Below are positions 35,752-44,626 of a stretch of 64,000 bases of DNA, in pieces. A program made the translations under genes and the position numbers. Location of the stretch: the NCBI GenBank assembly GCA_025062375.1, contig JANXAG010000005.1, positions 1-64,000 on the forward strand. Direction: 5' to 3'. Source of the DNA: Anaerolineae bacterium. Lineage in GTDB: Bacteria; Chloroflexota; Anaerolineae; SpSt-600. The notes below the pieces were generated by a model. That model ran no database searches. It was not told the DNA's origin and saw only the letters and a list, made by a program, of their open reading frames with translations. Position 1 is the first letter of the stretch; each line of letters starts with the position of its first letter.

Positions 35752-36786
35752 TTGCGCACCATTGAATGGCACGAAGGCACTGTCAAACTGATAGACCAGA
35801 GGCAATTGCCTCACCGCCTGGTGGTGGAAGAATGCCAAGACCACCATCAGCTCGCCGTGGCGATAAAAGAAATGCACATCCGCGGAGCACCCGCCATAGG
35901 AGTGGCTGCCGCTTTCGGCCTGGCCTTGGTGGCCTTTCACTCCAACGCTTCTTCCTCCGAAGAACTTCTCCAGGAGCTGGAAGAAGCCGCCGTCGTCCTA
36001 CGCAACACCCGCCCAACTGCAGTTAATCTGTTTTGGGCACTGGAAAGGGTGATGGCAAAAGCTCGCTCCCACCAGGGAGATGTGCCCTCCCTAAAAAACG
36101 CTGTGATCGCGGAAGCCCTGCTCATTGCCGAAGAGGACGTAGAAACTAACAAGAAAATGGGGGCATATGGAGCTACATTGATAAAAGACGGTTACAATAT
36201 CCTCACTCACTGCAACACCGGAGCTCTGGCTACGGTGGATTACGGCACCGCCCTCGGAGTCATAAGAACTGCTTGGGAGCAAGGGAAACGCCTCCACGTC
36301 TGGGTAGACGAAACCCGCCCGCGCCTTCAAGGAGCTCGCCTCACAGCCTGGGAGCTCCAGCAACTTGGCATACCAGCCACCCTGATAGCCGACAATGTCG
36401 CTGGCCTGCTCATGAGACAGGGGAAGGTGGACATCGTCCTGGTGGGAGCAGACCGTATCGCCGCCAATGGCGATTTGGCTAACAAAATCGGAACCTACAA
36501 CCTGGCAGTTTTGGCCCACTATCACGGGATCCCCTTCTACTCCGTGGCTCCCACCTCCACCATTGACCTTTCCATCCCTTCCGGAGAGCACATTCCCATT
36601 GAAGAAAGGGACTCAACGGAAGTCACCCACATAGAAAGCATCCCGGTAGCCCCGAAGGGCTTCCCGGTCTACAACCCAGCCTTCGATGTAACCCCTCATC
36701 GTTTCATCACGGGGATTGTAACAGAAAAGGGAATTGTCTATCCCCCCTTTGATTTAAACCTGCGCCGCATTATGGAGGAAAGCTGA
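35752..36786 (+). CDS. mtnA: Methylthioribose-1-phosphate isomerase
   Basis: A 344-residue enzyme of the methionine salvage pathway that converts 5-methylthioribose 1-phosphate to the ribulose form. Marks are [17 protein letters not shown] near the N-terminus, the catalytic Cys in [12 protein letters not shown] and the Asp in [18 protein letters not shown]. The start is a TTG at 35752 with GGAGGGG 4-5 nt upstream, and this gives the usual MRTIEWHEG beginning. The frame stays open back into the riboswitch but that part is not coding. It is the first gene behind the SAM-I riboswitch. No methylthioadenosine phosphorylase gene is nearby. Confidence 0.94.
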   Translation: MRTIEWHEGTVKLIDQRQLPHRLVVEECQDHHQLAVAIKEMHIRGAPAIGVAAAFGLALVAFHSNASSSEELLQELEEAAVVLRNTRPTAVNLFWALERVMAKARSHQGDVPSLKNAVIAEALLIAEEDVETNKKMGAYGATLIKDGYNILTHCNTGALATVDYGTALGVIRTAWEQGKRLHVWVDETRPRLQGARLTAWELQQLGIPATLIADNVAGLLMRQGKVDIVLVGADRIAANGDLANKIGTYNLAVLAHYHGIPFYSVAPTSTIDLSIPSGEHIPIEERDSTEVTHIESIPVAPKGFPVYNPAFDVTPHRFITGIVTEKGIVYPPFDLNLRRIMEES

Positions 36787-37680
36787 ATGGCTTTAAAAAA
36801 AGTGGGGAAAAGCACCTGGCTTCTTTCCGGTGGCTCCAACGTAGGCTTCGCAGTTGTGGAAGGGAAAGCCATTGTGGTAGATAGCGGCCTGGACAGAGAC
36901 TCCGCCAGGCAGGTGGCAAGAGCGCTGGAAGGACTTGGAGCTAAAGCCTGTGCCCTCATCATAACCCACGCTCACGCTGACCATTTCGGAGGCGCAGCAG
37001 CTTTGAAGGAAAGGTTTGGAGTTAAAGTCTTTGCTCCTGAATTTGAAACAGCCGTAGTGGAAAACCCGATCCTTGAGCCCCTCTGGCTTTTCGGTGGGGC
37101 GTGGCCAGTAAAAGCTCTGCAGGGGAAATTCACCCTTGCCAGACCATGCCGGGTGGATGAACTTATAAACGAAAAAACTGTGAAACTGGAAGAACTTGAA
37201 ATCAAAATCCAGCCCCTTCCTGGTCATTCCCCGGGGCAGATAGGCCTGATCTTTGAAGACACTTTTTTCTGCGCTGATTCCTTTTTTCCCCTGGAAACCC
37301 TGGCCAAACACGGCATCCCTTACTGTACCGATATGGATTCAGCCATCGCCACCCTTAAGAAATTTGAAGAAAGTTTCTGGTCCTGCGAATACTTCATCCC
37401 GGGCCACGGGGAGGCTCTTCAGAACCCGGCGCCTCTGGCCGAAGCCAACCGCAGGCGCCTTGAAGAAATAAGGGGAAAAGTGATGGACCTCCTCCGCTCC
37501 CCCAGCGACGAAACGGCTCTCATGCGAGGGGTAGCTCAAGCCCTGAACTTCGCTTACCGTGACCTTACCCATTACTACCTCTGCCGAACCACTATATACG
37601 CTGCTCTTACCTCTCTGGAGAAAGAAGGGGTGGTAGAGGCTTTTGTGGAAGGAAACAACCTTCTATGGCGAAGGGTTTAA
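36787..37680 (+). CDS. MBL-fold metallohydrolase with C-terminal winged-helix-like region
   Basis: A 297-residue metallo-beta-lactamase-fold protein. The metal motif is THAHADHFGG near residue 58, with later ligands in PLPGHSPGQIG, FFCADSFFP and FIPGHGEAL. The last 70 residues (RTTIYAALTSLEKEGVVEAF) look like a helix-turn-helix with wing, as in the BLACT_WH group. The substrate is unknown. It starts right after the mtnA stop and lies inside the SAM-regulated operon, so a thioester, sulfur or methionine-salvage substrate is possible but unproven. Confidence 0.85.
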   Translation: MALKKVGKSTWLLSGGSNVGFAVVEGKAIVVDSGLDRDSARQVARALEGLGAKACALIITHAHADHFGGAAALKERFGVKVFAPEFETAVVENPILEPLWLFGGAWPVKALQGKFTLARPCRVDELINEKTVKLEELEIKIQPLPGHSPGQIGLIFEDTFFCADSFFPLETLAKHGIPYCTDMDSAIATLKKFEESFWSCEYFIPGHGEALQNPAPLAEANRRRLEEIRGKVMDLLRSPSDETALMRGVAQALNFAYRDLTHYYLCRTTIYAALTSLEKEGVVEAFVEGNNLLWRRV

Positions 37681-37692
37681 TGGGAGGCCTTT

Positions 37693-38739
37693 ATGGATAG
37701 AAGAAAACTCTTATGGCAACTCACAACGGTAGGTAGCCTGCCCCATACCAGTGCCGGGGAAGCCTGGGCCATCATCCTGGAAAAAGTCCCTGTAGTCCCC
37801 AACTGGCCTCAACTGCCCCGCCGCAGCTTTTTGGAAAACATGTACGTCCAGTTCTCGGAAAAATTCCCGGGCTTGGTCCTGGACCTGGAAAACAGGCGAA
37901 TTTATGTTGACAAAACCCGGGACCTGGAGCCTGAGCTGGAAGCCCTGTATATTGCCTACCTTGAGAACAAACTGGAACACGGCGCCATAAGTCCCGATTA
38001 CGCTCAGGGCCTGGCCACTGCTCACCAGTACCTTTCGGGCCATCCGGTAGTAGCGGTAAAGGGTCAGGTTACAGGCCCTGTGAGCTGGGGGCTAAGCGTA
38101 GTGGATCAGGAGCGGCGTCCGATCCTTTACGACGAAGTCCTTGCAGAGGCGGTGGCCAAGCACCTGCGCTTGAAAGCTGCCTGGCAGGAGAAGGAGCTCA
38201 GGAAAATTTCCTCCAGCACCATAATCTTTGTGGATGAGCCTTACATGGCTGCCTTCGGTTCGGCCTTTGTCCCCCTGAGCCGCGAACAAGTTATATCCCT
38301 GGTGGAAGAAGTCCTTTCGGGGATAAAGGGCCTCAAAGGTGTTCACTGCTGCGCCAATACCGATTGGTCCATCCTTCTGGAGACCTCTATTGATATCCTC
38401 AACTTTGACGCCTACGGGTACGCAGAAAACCTGGCCCTCTATCCGGAAGAGGTAAAGCGGTTCCTGGAACGAGGGGGGATAATCGCCTGGGGGATTGTCC
38501 CCGCTGGCGAGGAAATAAACCGCGAAACTCCCGAGAGCCTGGTGGCCAAGCTGGAGCAAGCGATGTCCCTCTTGATAAAGAAAGGCATCCCCCAGGAGAT
38601 GCTCATCAACGCCTCCATGATAACCCCTTCCTGCGGGACGGGCTCCTTGAGCCTTGAAACTGCCGGGAAAGTCATCGGGATGGCTGCGGAGGTGGCCAGG
38701 AGGCTTCAGGATAAATACCTTAAGGAGGTGCAAAAATGA
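37693..38739 (+). CDS. MetE-core/UROD-like protein, candidate folate-independent methionine synthase
   Basis: A 348-residue TIM-barrel protein of the UROD/MetE superfamily. It corresponds to only the C-terminal catalytic half of MetE (the full enzyme is about 750 residues). Zinc-type ligands are present as H218 and C220 in GVHCCANTD and C314 in TPSCGTGSL. The N-terminal methylfolate-binding half is missing, as in the core-MetE proteins known from methanogens and Dehalococcoides, which take methyl groups from corrinoid proteins instead. It starts with a GGGAGG site and overlaps metK by ATGA behind the SAM riboswitch, so it most likely makes methionine for MetK. The methyl donor is not encoded nearby. 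A UROD-like methyltransferase of another pathway is the alternative. Confidence 0.8.
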   Translation: MDRRKLLWQLTTVGSLPHTSAGEAWAIILEKVPVVPNWPQLPRRSFLENMYVQFSEKFPGLVLDLENRRIYVDKTRDLEPELEALYIAYLENKLEHGAISPDYAQGLATAHQYLSGHPVVAVKGQVTGPVSWGLSVVDQERRPILYDEVLAEAVAKHLRLKAAWQEKELRKISSSTIIFVDEPYMAAFGSAFVPLSREQVISLVEEVLSGIKGLKGVHCCANTDWSILLETSIDILNFDAYGYAENLALYPEEVKRFLERGGIIAWGIVPAGEEINRETPESLVAKLEQAMSLLIKKGIPQEMLINASMITPSCGTGSLSLETAGKVIGMAAEVARRLQDKYLKEVQK

Positions 38740-39941
38740 GAAATATCCTGATAGAAGCCCTTAAATCAGTCCCAGTGGAAGAGCAACAGGTGGAACTCGT
38801 GGAACGCAAAGGAACAGGACATCCCGATTCCATCTGCGATGCCATAATGGAGGAAGTTTCAGTAGCATTGTGTAAAGCCTACACTGAAACCTTCGGGAAA
38901 ATCCTTCACCACAACATAGATAAGGGCTTTCTGGTGGCCGGAATCACCGAGCCCAAGCTCGGCGGAGGCAGGGTAATAGAGCCAATGAAGCTCATCTTCG
39001 GTGATAGGGCCATCTACGAATTTCAGGGGAAGAAAGTCCCTGTGGGGGAAATAGCCATTGAGACGGCCAAAAATTGGATCCGCAGGAACCTGCGCTTTGT
39101 GGATCCTGAAAAGCATGTAGTTTACCAGAATGAAATAAAGCCCGGCTCTCCAGAACTGGTGGACATCTTTGCCCGGGAAGTGATTGGCGCCAACGATACC
39201 TCTGCTGCCGTTGGTTATGCTCCCCTGACCCAGACCGAACGCATTGTTTACGAAGTGGAGCGGTTCCTTAACTCCCCTGAATTCAAAGCCCGCTTCCCTG
39301 AATCCGGAGAGGACATAAAAGTTATGGGCTACCGTTACAACCGCCATCTCACCCTGACTATCGCCATGGCTTTCGTAGACCGCTTCGTGGAAAGCGAAGC
39401 CCAGTATTTTGCCCGCAAGGAAGAGATAAGGGAAGCTGTAAAGGCCTTTGTAGAAAGCAGAAACCTCAATTTTGACCACATCATCATTGACCTCAACACC
39501 CTTGATGTCCCGGGGCGAGGCGAAGCCGGAATGTATCTGACAGTCCTGGGCACCAGCGCAGAAGGAGGCGATTGCGGCCAGGTAGGGCGCGGAAACAAAG
39601 TGAACGGAGTCATCGCCCTGAACCGGCCCATGAGCACTGAAGCTGCTGCTGGTAAAAACCCCGTAAGCCATGTGGGCAAAATCTACAATCTCCTAACCCA
39701 CCGCATTGCCGACCAGCTTTACCATCGAGTAGAGGGGATAAGAGAGGTGTATGTATGGCTTTGTTCACAGATAGGGCGGCCCATAGATCAGCCTCTTATC
39801 GCCTCAGCCCAGCTTATCCTCAAGCCTGGAGTAGAGCTTGAGGCCATAAGAGGAGAAGTTGTTGCTATAATAGAGGAGGAACTGGCTAACATCTATAACT
39901 TTACGGCTGCCCTTTCCCGGGGAGAGTATCCAGTCTGGTAA
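38736..39941 (+). CDS. metK: Methionine adenosyltransferase, archaeal type
   Basis: A 401-residue SAM synthetase of the archaeal class (COG1812), not the common bacterial MetK. Its marks are LVERKGTGHPDSICDAIMEE near the N-terminus, ANDTSAAVGYAPLTQTER near residue 150, and the run VGRGNKVNGVI...PMSTEAAAGKNPVSHVGKI split around residues 285-315. It overlaps the core-MetE-like gene by 4 nt, and both lie behind a SAM-I riboswitch, giving product feedback. Acquisition from archaea or a shared thermophile gene pool is inferred. No bacterial-type metK is in the window. Confidence 0.95.
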   Translation: MRNILIEALKSVPVEEQQVELVERKGTGHPDSICDAIMEEVSVALCKAYTETFGKILHHNIDKGFLVAGITEPKLGGGRVIEPMKLIFGDRAIYEFQGKKVPVGEIAIETAKNWIRRNLRFVDPEKHVVYQNEIKPGSPELVDIFAREVIGANDTSAAVGYAPLTQTERIVYEVERFLNSPEFKARFPESGEDIKVMGYRYNRHLTLTIAMAFVDRFVESEAQYFARKEEIREAVKAFVESRNLNFDHIIIDLNTLDVPGRGEAGMYLTVLGTSAEGGDCGQVGRGNKVNGVIALNRPMSTEAAAGKNPVSHVGKIYNLLTHRIADQLYHRVEGIREVYVWLCSQIGRPIDQPLIASAQLILKPGVELEAIRGEVVAIIEEELANIYNFTAALSRGEYPVW

Positions 39942-39968
39942 AAGAAGGGGTAAAGGATTGAAGGCAAG

Positions 39969-41000
39969 ATGCTGATCCTGGGGATTGAAACTTCTTGCGA
40001 CGAAACTTCGGCTGCGGTGGTGAGAGATGGCCGCTTCATCCTCTCCAACGTGGTGGCCTCCCAGATTGAAATCCACCGCCGCTACGGTGGAGTCTTCCCT
40101 GAAATAGCCTCCCGCCAGCACATCCTCTCCATAGTCCCGGTGATAGAAGAAGCCCTCAAGAAAGCTCAGGTTACATGGGAAGACCTCAACGGCGTAGCGG
40201 TCACTTACGGGCCAGGACTGGCAGGTTCTCTCCTTGTGGGAGTGAACGTGGCCAAGGCCATTGCGTGGGCCAGGGGCCTTCCCCTCATCGGAATAAACCA
40301 CATTGAGGCTCACATTTATGCCAACTGGCTCACAGATGAACCGCCTTCTGAATTTCCACTGCTGTGCCTGGTAGTTTCGGGAGGCCACACCTCCCTTTTC
40401 ATCATGAAAGACCATGGAGAATATCAAGAGCTGGGCCACACCCTGGACGATGCGGCTGGAGAAGCTTTTGATAAAATAGCCAGACTGCTGGGCCTTGGCT
40501 TTCCTGGAGGCCCAGCGATAGAGCGGGAAGCAAAGCGTGGGAACCCCGAGGCCTTCAAGTTCCCGAGAGCCTGGCTTAAAGGGACATACAATTTCAGCTT
40601 CAGCGGCCTCAAAACCGCCGTCCTGAGAGAAATCCAGCGCTACGGAGAAGACATATCTCTAAAGCCGGAGGTTAAAATTCCAGCTCACATACCTGTTGCA
40701 GACCTCGCAGCCTCTTTCCAGGAAGCAGTGGTGGAAGTTCTGGTGGAAAAAACACGCCAGGCGGCTATGAACTACAAAGTCAAAGAAGTCCTTCTGGCAG
40801 GAGGGGTGGCAGCCAACTCTCTTCTGCGGGAAAAGATGAAAGCCTTAGTCCCCGTCCCGGTCCGCTGGCCACCTCCGGAGCTCTGCACCGACAACGCCGC
40901 TATGGTGGCTGCGGCAGGTTACTTTAACCTTATAAAAGGGCTGAGAAGCAGTTGGGACCTTGATGTGATCCCAAACCTGAGGCTCGGAACGAGGAGGTAG
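39969..41000 (+). CDS. tsaD: tRNA N6-threonylcarbamoyladenosine transferase TsaD
   Basis: A 343-residue ASKHA-fold protein that transfers the threonylcarbamoyl group to A37 of tRNAs reading ANN codons. [13 protein letters not shown] opens the protein, the metal motif HIEAH is at 111-115, and VSGGHTSLF and [11 protein letters not shown] follow. Length is normal. It lies 27 nt after metK without a visible terminator, so it is probably read from the same SAM-controlled transcript. Confidence 0.97.
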   Translation: MLILGIETSCDETSAAVVRDGRFILSNVVASQIEIHRRYGGVFPEIASRQHILSIVPVIEEALKKAQVTWEDLNGVAVTYGPGLAGSLLVGVNVAKAIAWARGLPLIGINHIEAHIYANWLTDEPPSEFPLLCLVVSGGHTSLFIMKDHGEYQELGHTLDDAAGEAFDKIARLLGLGFPGGPAIEREAKRGNPEAFKFPRAWLKGTYNFSFSGLKTAVLREIQRYGEDISLKPEVKIPAHIPVADLAASFQEAVVEVLVEKTRQAAMNYKVKEVLLAGGVAANSLLREKMKALVPVPVRWPPPELCTDNAAMVAAAGYFNLIKGLRSSWDLDVIPNLRLGTRR

Positions 41001-41003
41001 CCA

Positions 41004-41861
41004 ATGATAAAAGAGTACCTTTTTCCCCGCAGTGTAGAAGAAGCCCTGGAGCTTCTGGAGCGCTACGGCGGAGAAGCACGCATAATCGCCGGGGGGACAG
41101 ACCTGGTCCTCCAGCTCAAAAGGGGCGAAGTAAGCGCTGGAGTTCTTGTGGATATAACCCGTATCCCCGAAATCAGAGGCATAAGGGAAGAAGACGGTTA
41201 CATCTGGATTGGTGCAACAACCACTCACCAGGAAGTGGCGGAATCTCCCCTTATCCAGGCCAGGGCCAGCCTCTTAGCCAGGGCTTGCCGGAGCATTGGT
41301 TCCCTTCAGATCCGAAATGTGGGGACCATCGGAGGCAACCTCGTTAACGCTATGCCCGCAGCCGATTCCGTCATAGCCCTTTTGGCCTTGGACGCAGAGG
41401 TGGAAATAGCCTCTAAGGACGGCACCCGCTGGGTACCAATAACCGAATTCCACAGAAACGTAGGGGAATGCTGTATAAATCCGTGCATTGAGCTGGTCAA
41501 AGGGGTGCGATTTCGCCCGCTGGGAGAAAATGAAGGCTCGTCTTTCCAGAGGCTTGCCCGCCGTCGTGCTCTGATACTTCCAATCCTTAACGTCGGAGTG
41601 GTAGCGGGCTGGGACGAAGGCCGATTTTCCAGAGTTGCCATCGCCATAGGGCCTGTGGCCCCGGTTCCCTTCAGAGCCCGGAAAGCTGAAGAGTTCCTCA
41701 AAGGTTCTCCAATATCGCTGGAAAATATAGAAGAAGCCGCTCGCCTGGCCCAGGAAGAGGCTCAACCCCGTTCCAGCCTCCTGCGAGGCTCAGCTGAATA
41801 CCGCAAAGACATGGTTAAAGTTCTTGTGCGCCGCGCCCTCGTGGAAGCCGTCCACCTTTAG
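41004..41861 (+). CDS. FAD-binding (medium) subunit of a molybdenum hydroxylase, orphan
   Basis: A 285-residue protein of the CoxM/XdhB type. FAD motifs are ARIIAGGTDLVLQ near residue 25 and RNVGTIGGNLVNAMPAAD near 105. A CO-dehydrogenase flavoprotein C-terminal domain follows from about 175. Such subunits normally pass electrons between the iron-sulfur subunit and NAD in xanthine or CO dehydrogenases, and their partner genes are usually adjacent. Here neither the molybdopterin subunit nor the 2Fe-2S subunit is found. It starts 3 nt after tsaD, so it seems to share its transcript. Confidence 0.88.
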   Translation: MIKEYLFPRSVEEALELLERYGGEARIIAGGTDLVLQLKRGEVSAGVLVDITRIPEIRGIREEDGYIWIGATTTHQEVAESPLIQARASLLARACRSIGSLQIRNVGTIGGNLVNAMPAADSVIALLALDAEVEIASKDGTRWVPITEFHRNVGECCINPCIELVKGVRFRPLGENEGSSFQRLARRRALILPILNVGVVAGWDEGRFSRVAIAIGPVAPVPFRARKAEEFLKGSPISLENIEEAARLAQEEAQPRSSLLRGSAEYRKDMVKVLVRRALVEAVHL

Positions 41862-41892
41862 GAAACACTACCCCTGTAACTTTTTCACCCTT

Positions 41893-43287
41893 TCAACCAC
41901 TCCTCTTTCCTCGCACCGCATCCTGGCCCATTATAAGCAGGGAGACAACGCCTAAAACAGCAGCCACATGAAGGTACATCCCATGGACGTAAAGATTGTC
42001 AAAGAAATTGTGGACCGTCAGGTGGATGAAACTGCCGATGGCGCCAACCATAAGAGCCCTCTTCCACCCGGCAATCCACCTGAGGGCTCGCAGGGTTTGA
42101 ACAAAGACCCATCCCCAAAAGAATAGGTAAGCCAGTAACCCGATAAATCCGGTCTCAGCGGCGATGTTCAAGTAGTAATTATGAGCATGGCCTAAGGGTT
42201 CAGGCCAGCGTGGTAAAGCATAGGCGTGATAAACTGGCTCGTAGTTTCCTATTCCCACCCCAAACCAGAAATGGTCCCCCCACATCCTAAGGGCAGCATC
42301 CCAGTGGGCAAGCCTTTCTATGATGGCATAGTTTTCATCGGTTATCTCGGCAGTCCTCAAATCCTCCAGGCCGGGTGAAATGGACAAATCCCGGAACCTC
42401 GCCAAAAACGGCTCCAGTGGAGGCCTTATAAGCAAAGCCAGAATCAGGAACAATAGACCCAAACCGATGGAGACCCTCTTATCCATAAGCGCCGCTAAAA
42501 CCGCCAGAGCCGCCATTGCCCCCAGCCATGCCCCCCTTGACCAGCTCATAATCAGAGCCATTCCTGTCACCCCCGCCACAGCAAGACAGGCCGATCCCAG
42601 ACTCAAGCGCAGCCGCCAGGAAATTCCCCTATCAAGAATCAGACCCAGGCCTGCCGCCAGAGCCAGAGGCATAACAAGACCCATGTATCCACCGAAGGGG
42701 TTAGGCTGCATGAAATGCCCATAAGCCCGAACGAATTTCCCCATTACCACAAAGTGCTCGGGACCAGAGCGGGTCAAAAACTGATAAACCCCGAAGGAGC
42801 CTTCCACAAAACCTGCCAGAAGAAGCCCTCCGACGATCCAGGGAATACCTTTCTCTTCAATGGCTGTGGAAATAATGAGGTAGACCATAAGGACTTCACC
42901 CCATTTGAGGAGCTCTTTCAGAGAGTATTCGAGAGAAGTGGCTTGGAGAACGGAAACGGCCATTACCCCGTAGAGGATAAGGGCTGGTAGAAAGAAGGGG
43001 CCAAAGCCACGCCAGTTTTCCCTCAATACCGATTTTCTCGCCAGCCATACCCCTGCTGCCAGCGCTACCGTTAATTCAGTTAGCCCAACCCGGGCCGGGC
43101 CTATGGAAATTTCCCGGATAGAGCCCAGGGGTATGCTCAGAGCTAAAAGAGGGAAAACTGCCACCGGATGTAAAAGCACGATTATGCTTACCGTTGTCGC
43201 TCCCAGCAGAGCTGCGGACCACTTTACAGGCAAAAACAAAATAACCAGCCCTGTCGCCAGGGCCAGAAACGTTTCTCTAAGCCTCAC
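41893..43287 (-). CDS. O-antigen ligase/polymerase-like membrane protein
   Basis: A 464-residue protein with about 11-12 membrane helices. A long extracytoplasmic loop lies near residues 300-380, containing GVGIGNYEPVYH and GHAHNYYLNIAAETG, the hallmarks of the Wzy/WaaL (O-antigen ligase) family. SWSRGAWLG precedes the loop. The family polymerises or ligates surface glycans. It overlaps folP by 11 nt, so the two share a transcript without an obvious functional tie. Confidence 0.88.
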   Translation of the reverse strand: MRLRETFLALATGLVILFLPVKWSAALLGATTVSIIVLLHPVAVFPLLALSIPLGSIREISIGPARVGLTELTVALAAGVWLARKSVLRENWRGFGPFFLPALILYGVMAVSVLQATSLEYSLKELLKWGEVLMVYLIISTAIEEKGIPWIVGGLLLAGFVEGSFGVYQFLTRSGPEHFVVMGKFVRAYGHFMQPNPFGGYMGLVMPLALAAGLGLILDRGISWRLRLSLGSACLAVAGVTGMALIMSWSRGAWLGAMAALAVLAALMDKRVSIGLGLLFLILALLIRPPLEPFLARFRDLSISPGLEDLRTAEITDENYAIIERLAHWDAALRMWGDHFWFGVGIGNYEPVYHAYALPRWPEPLGHAHNYYLNIAAETGFIGLLAYLFFWGWVFVQTLRALRWIAGWKRALMVGAIGSFIHLTVHNFFDNLYVHGMYLHVAAVLGVVSLLIMGQDAVRGKRSG

Positions 43288-44530
43288 GAAAGCTTCCTCT
43301 TACAATTGCATCAGTCATTCTGGCGACCCGAACCATCGCTTTTACATCGTGCACCCTCACTATATCTGCTCCGGCAGCTATACCGAGGGCTACCGTAGCT
43401 GCGGTCCCCTCCAACCTTTCGCTCGGAGGAAGATTGAGGACATATCCTATCACCGATTTTCTGGAAGTCCCCAGAAGGATGGGCCTCCCCAAAACTTTGA
43501 GCTCCCCAAGACGCTGGAGGATTTCCAGATTCTGCTCCACCGTCTTTCCGAAGCCTATACCCGGGTCCACTATAATCTTGTCAAAATCCACACCAGCTTC
43601 AAGGGCAAGGTTTATGCTGTACTCAAGTTCCTGGATGATATCTGCCATAAGATCGCGGTACTCTATCCCTACATAACGGCCCCCGAGACGTTCCTCTTGA
43701 ACAGCATTTTTCGGCTGAGAGCGGTTGTGCATTATCACAACCGGGACCCTGTATTTAGCCACAACCCTGGCCATATCGGGGTCCATCCTCAACCCCCACA
43801 CATCATTAACCATGCTGGCCCCAGCTTCAAGGGCTTCCTGTGCTACTCTGGCTTTGTAAGTATCAATAGAAATGGGCACATCTACCTCCCTGACCAGCCG
43901 CTTGAGAACCGGCATGACCCGATTTAACTCTTCTTCCTCTGAAATGGGCTGAGAACCGGGTCGGGTTGACTCCCCTCCTATGTCTAAGATATCGGCTCCC
44001 TCCTCTACAAAACGGAGAGCCTGCTCTACGGCCTTTTCCACGTCTCCGGCAAGGCCATCTCCGGAGAAAGAATCGGGCGTAACGTTAATTATTCCCATAA
44101 CGTAGGTGCGCTCGCCCCATACAAAACTTTTACCCCCGATCTCCATCGGCTTTAAGCTTCCCCCGTGGTAATTCTTCAGGGCTCCTTCTATTTCTTCAGC
44201 GATGGCTCTTATGGTATCATCGGGGAACTGGCGTAGGAAGGAAACCAGAGCCTCCAGCTGAGCCACCGTTCCCATCAGAATGACATCGGTGGGGGCAGCA
44301 GCTCCGAAATACACCGCCGCCGATATAGCCCCTTCCCCTCCGAGCCTGAGCATTTCCTGCTTGAGGATGTGAGCAATATCGTAATTGACGTTTTCCAGCT
44401 TCACAGCCCTGAAGAAACCTTTGGGAAGCATAAGCTGAAGGCCTTCCTGGTCCACTCCTATTTTTTCCAGCTCTTTTCTGAGGCCATCGGGGGTAAAATA
44501 CTGCAGAATCCGGGCATTAAATTTTCGCAT
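43277..44530 (-). CDS. folP: Dihydropteroate synthase with N-terminal extension
   Basis: A 417-residue protein. The DHPS domain fills about residues 140-410: MGIINVTPDSFSGDG, DIGGESTRPGS, MVNDVWGLR and ILLGTSRKSVIG are the substrate-binding stretches. DHPS joins the pterin to p-aminobenzoate in folate synthesis. The first 135 residues are an additional domain that is absent from the usual 280-residue enzyme, of the kind seen in some Firmicutes and Chloroflexi. Its role is not known to me. The ATG at 44530 follows AAGGAGGTG. Confidence 0.94.
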   Translation of the reverse strand: MRKFNARILQYFTPDGLRKELEKIGVDQEGLQLMLPKGFFRAVKLENVNYDIAHILKQEMLRLGGEGAISAAVYFGAAAPTDVILMGTVAQLEALVSFLRQFPDDTIRAIAEEIEGALKNYHGGSLKPMEIGGKSFVWGERTYVMGIINVTPDSFSGDGLAGDVEKAVEQALRFVEEGADILDIGGESTRPGSQPISEEEELNRVMPVLKRLVREVDVPISIDTYKARVAQEALEAGASMVNDVWGLRMDPDMARVVAKYRVPVVIMHNRSQPKNAVQEERLGGRYVGIEYRDLMADIIQELEYSINLALEAGVDFDKIIVDPGIGFGKTVEQNLEILQRLGELKVLGRPILLGTSRKSVIGYVLNLPPSERLEGTAATVALGIAAGADIVRVHDVKAMVRVARMTDAIVRGSFREA

Positions 44531-44558
44531 CTTTCACCTCCTTGCGGAGTGTGGCCTA

Positions 44559-44588
44559 ATTATACCAAAAATCTCAGGGCACCTTCAA
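44559..44588 (-). promoter_or_regulatory. Promoter of the folP gene pair
   Basis: Minus strand: -35 TTGAAG (44588-44583), 18-nt spacer, -10 TATAAT (44564-44559) with TGG before it, an extended -10. The leader to folP is about 20 nt. Confidence 0.7.
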
Positions 44589-44626
44589 GTGTTTTTTAAA
44601 TTAAAAACCTCAGCAAGGGGGAAGAG

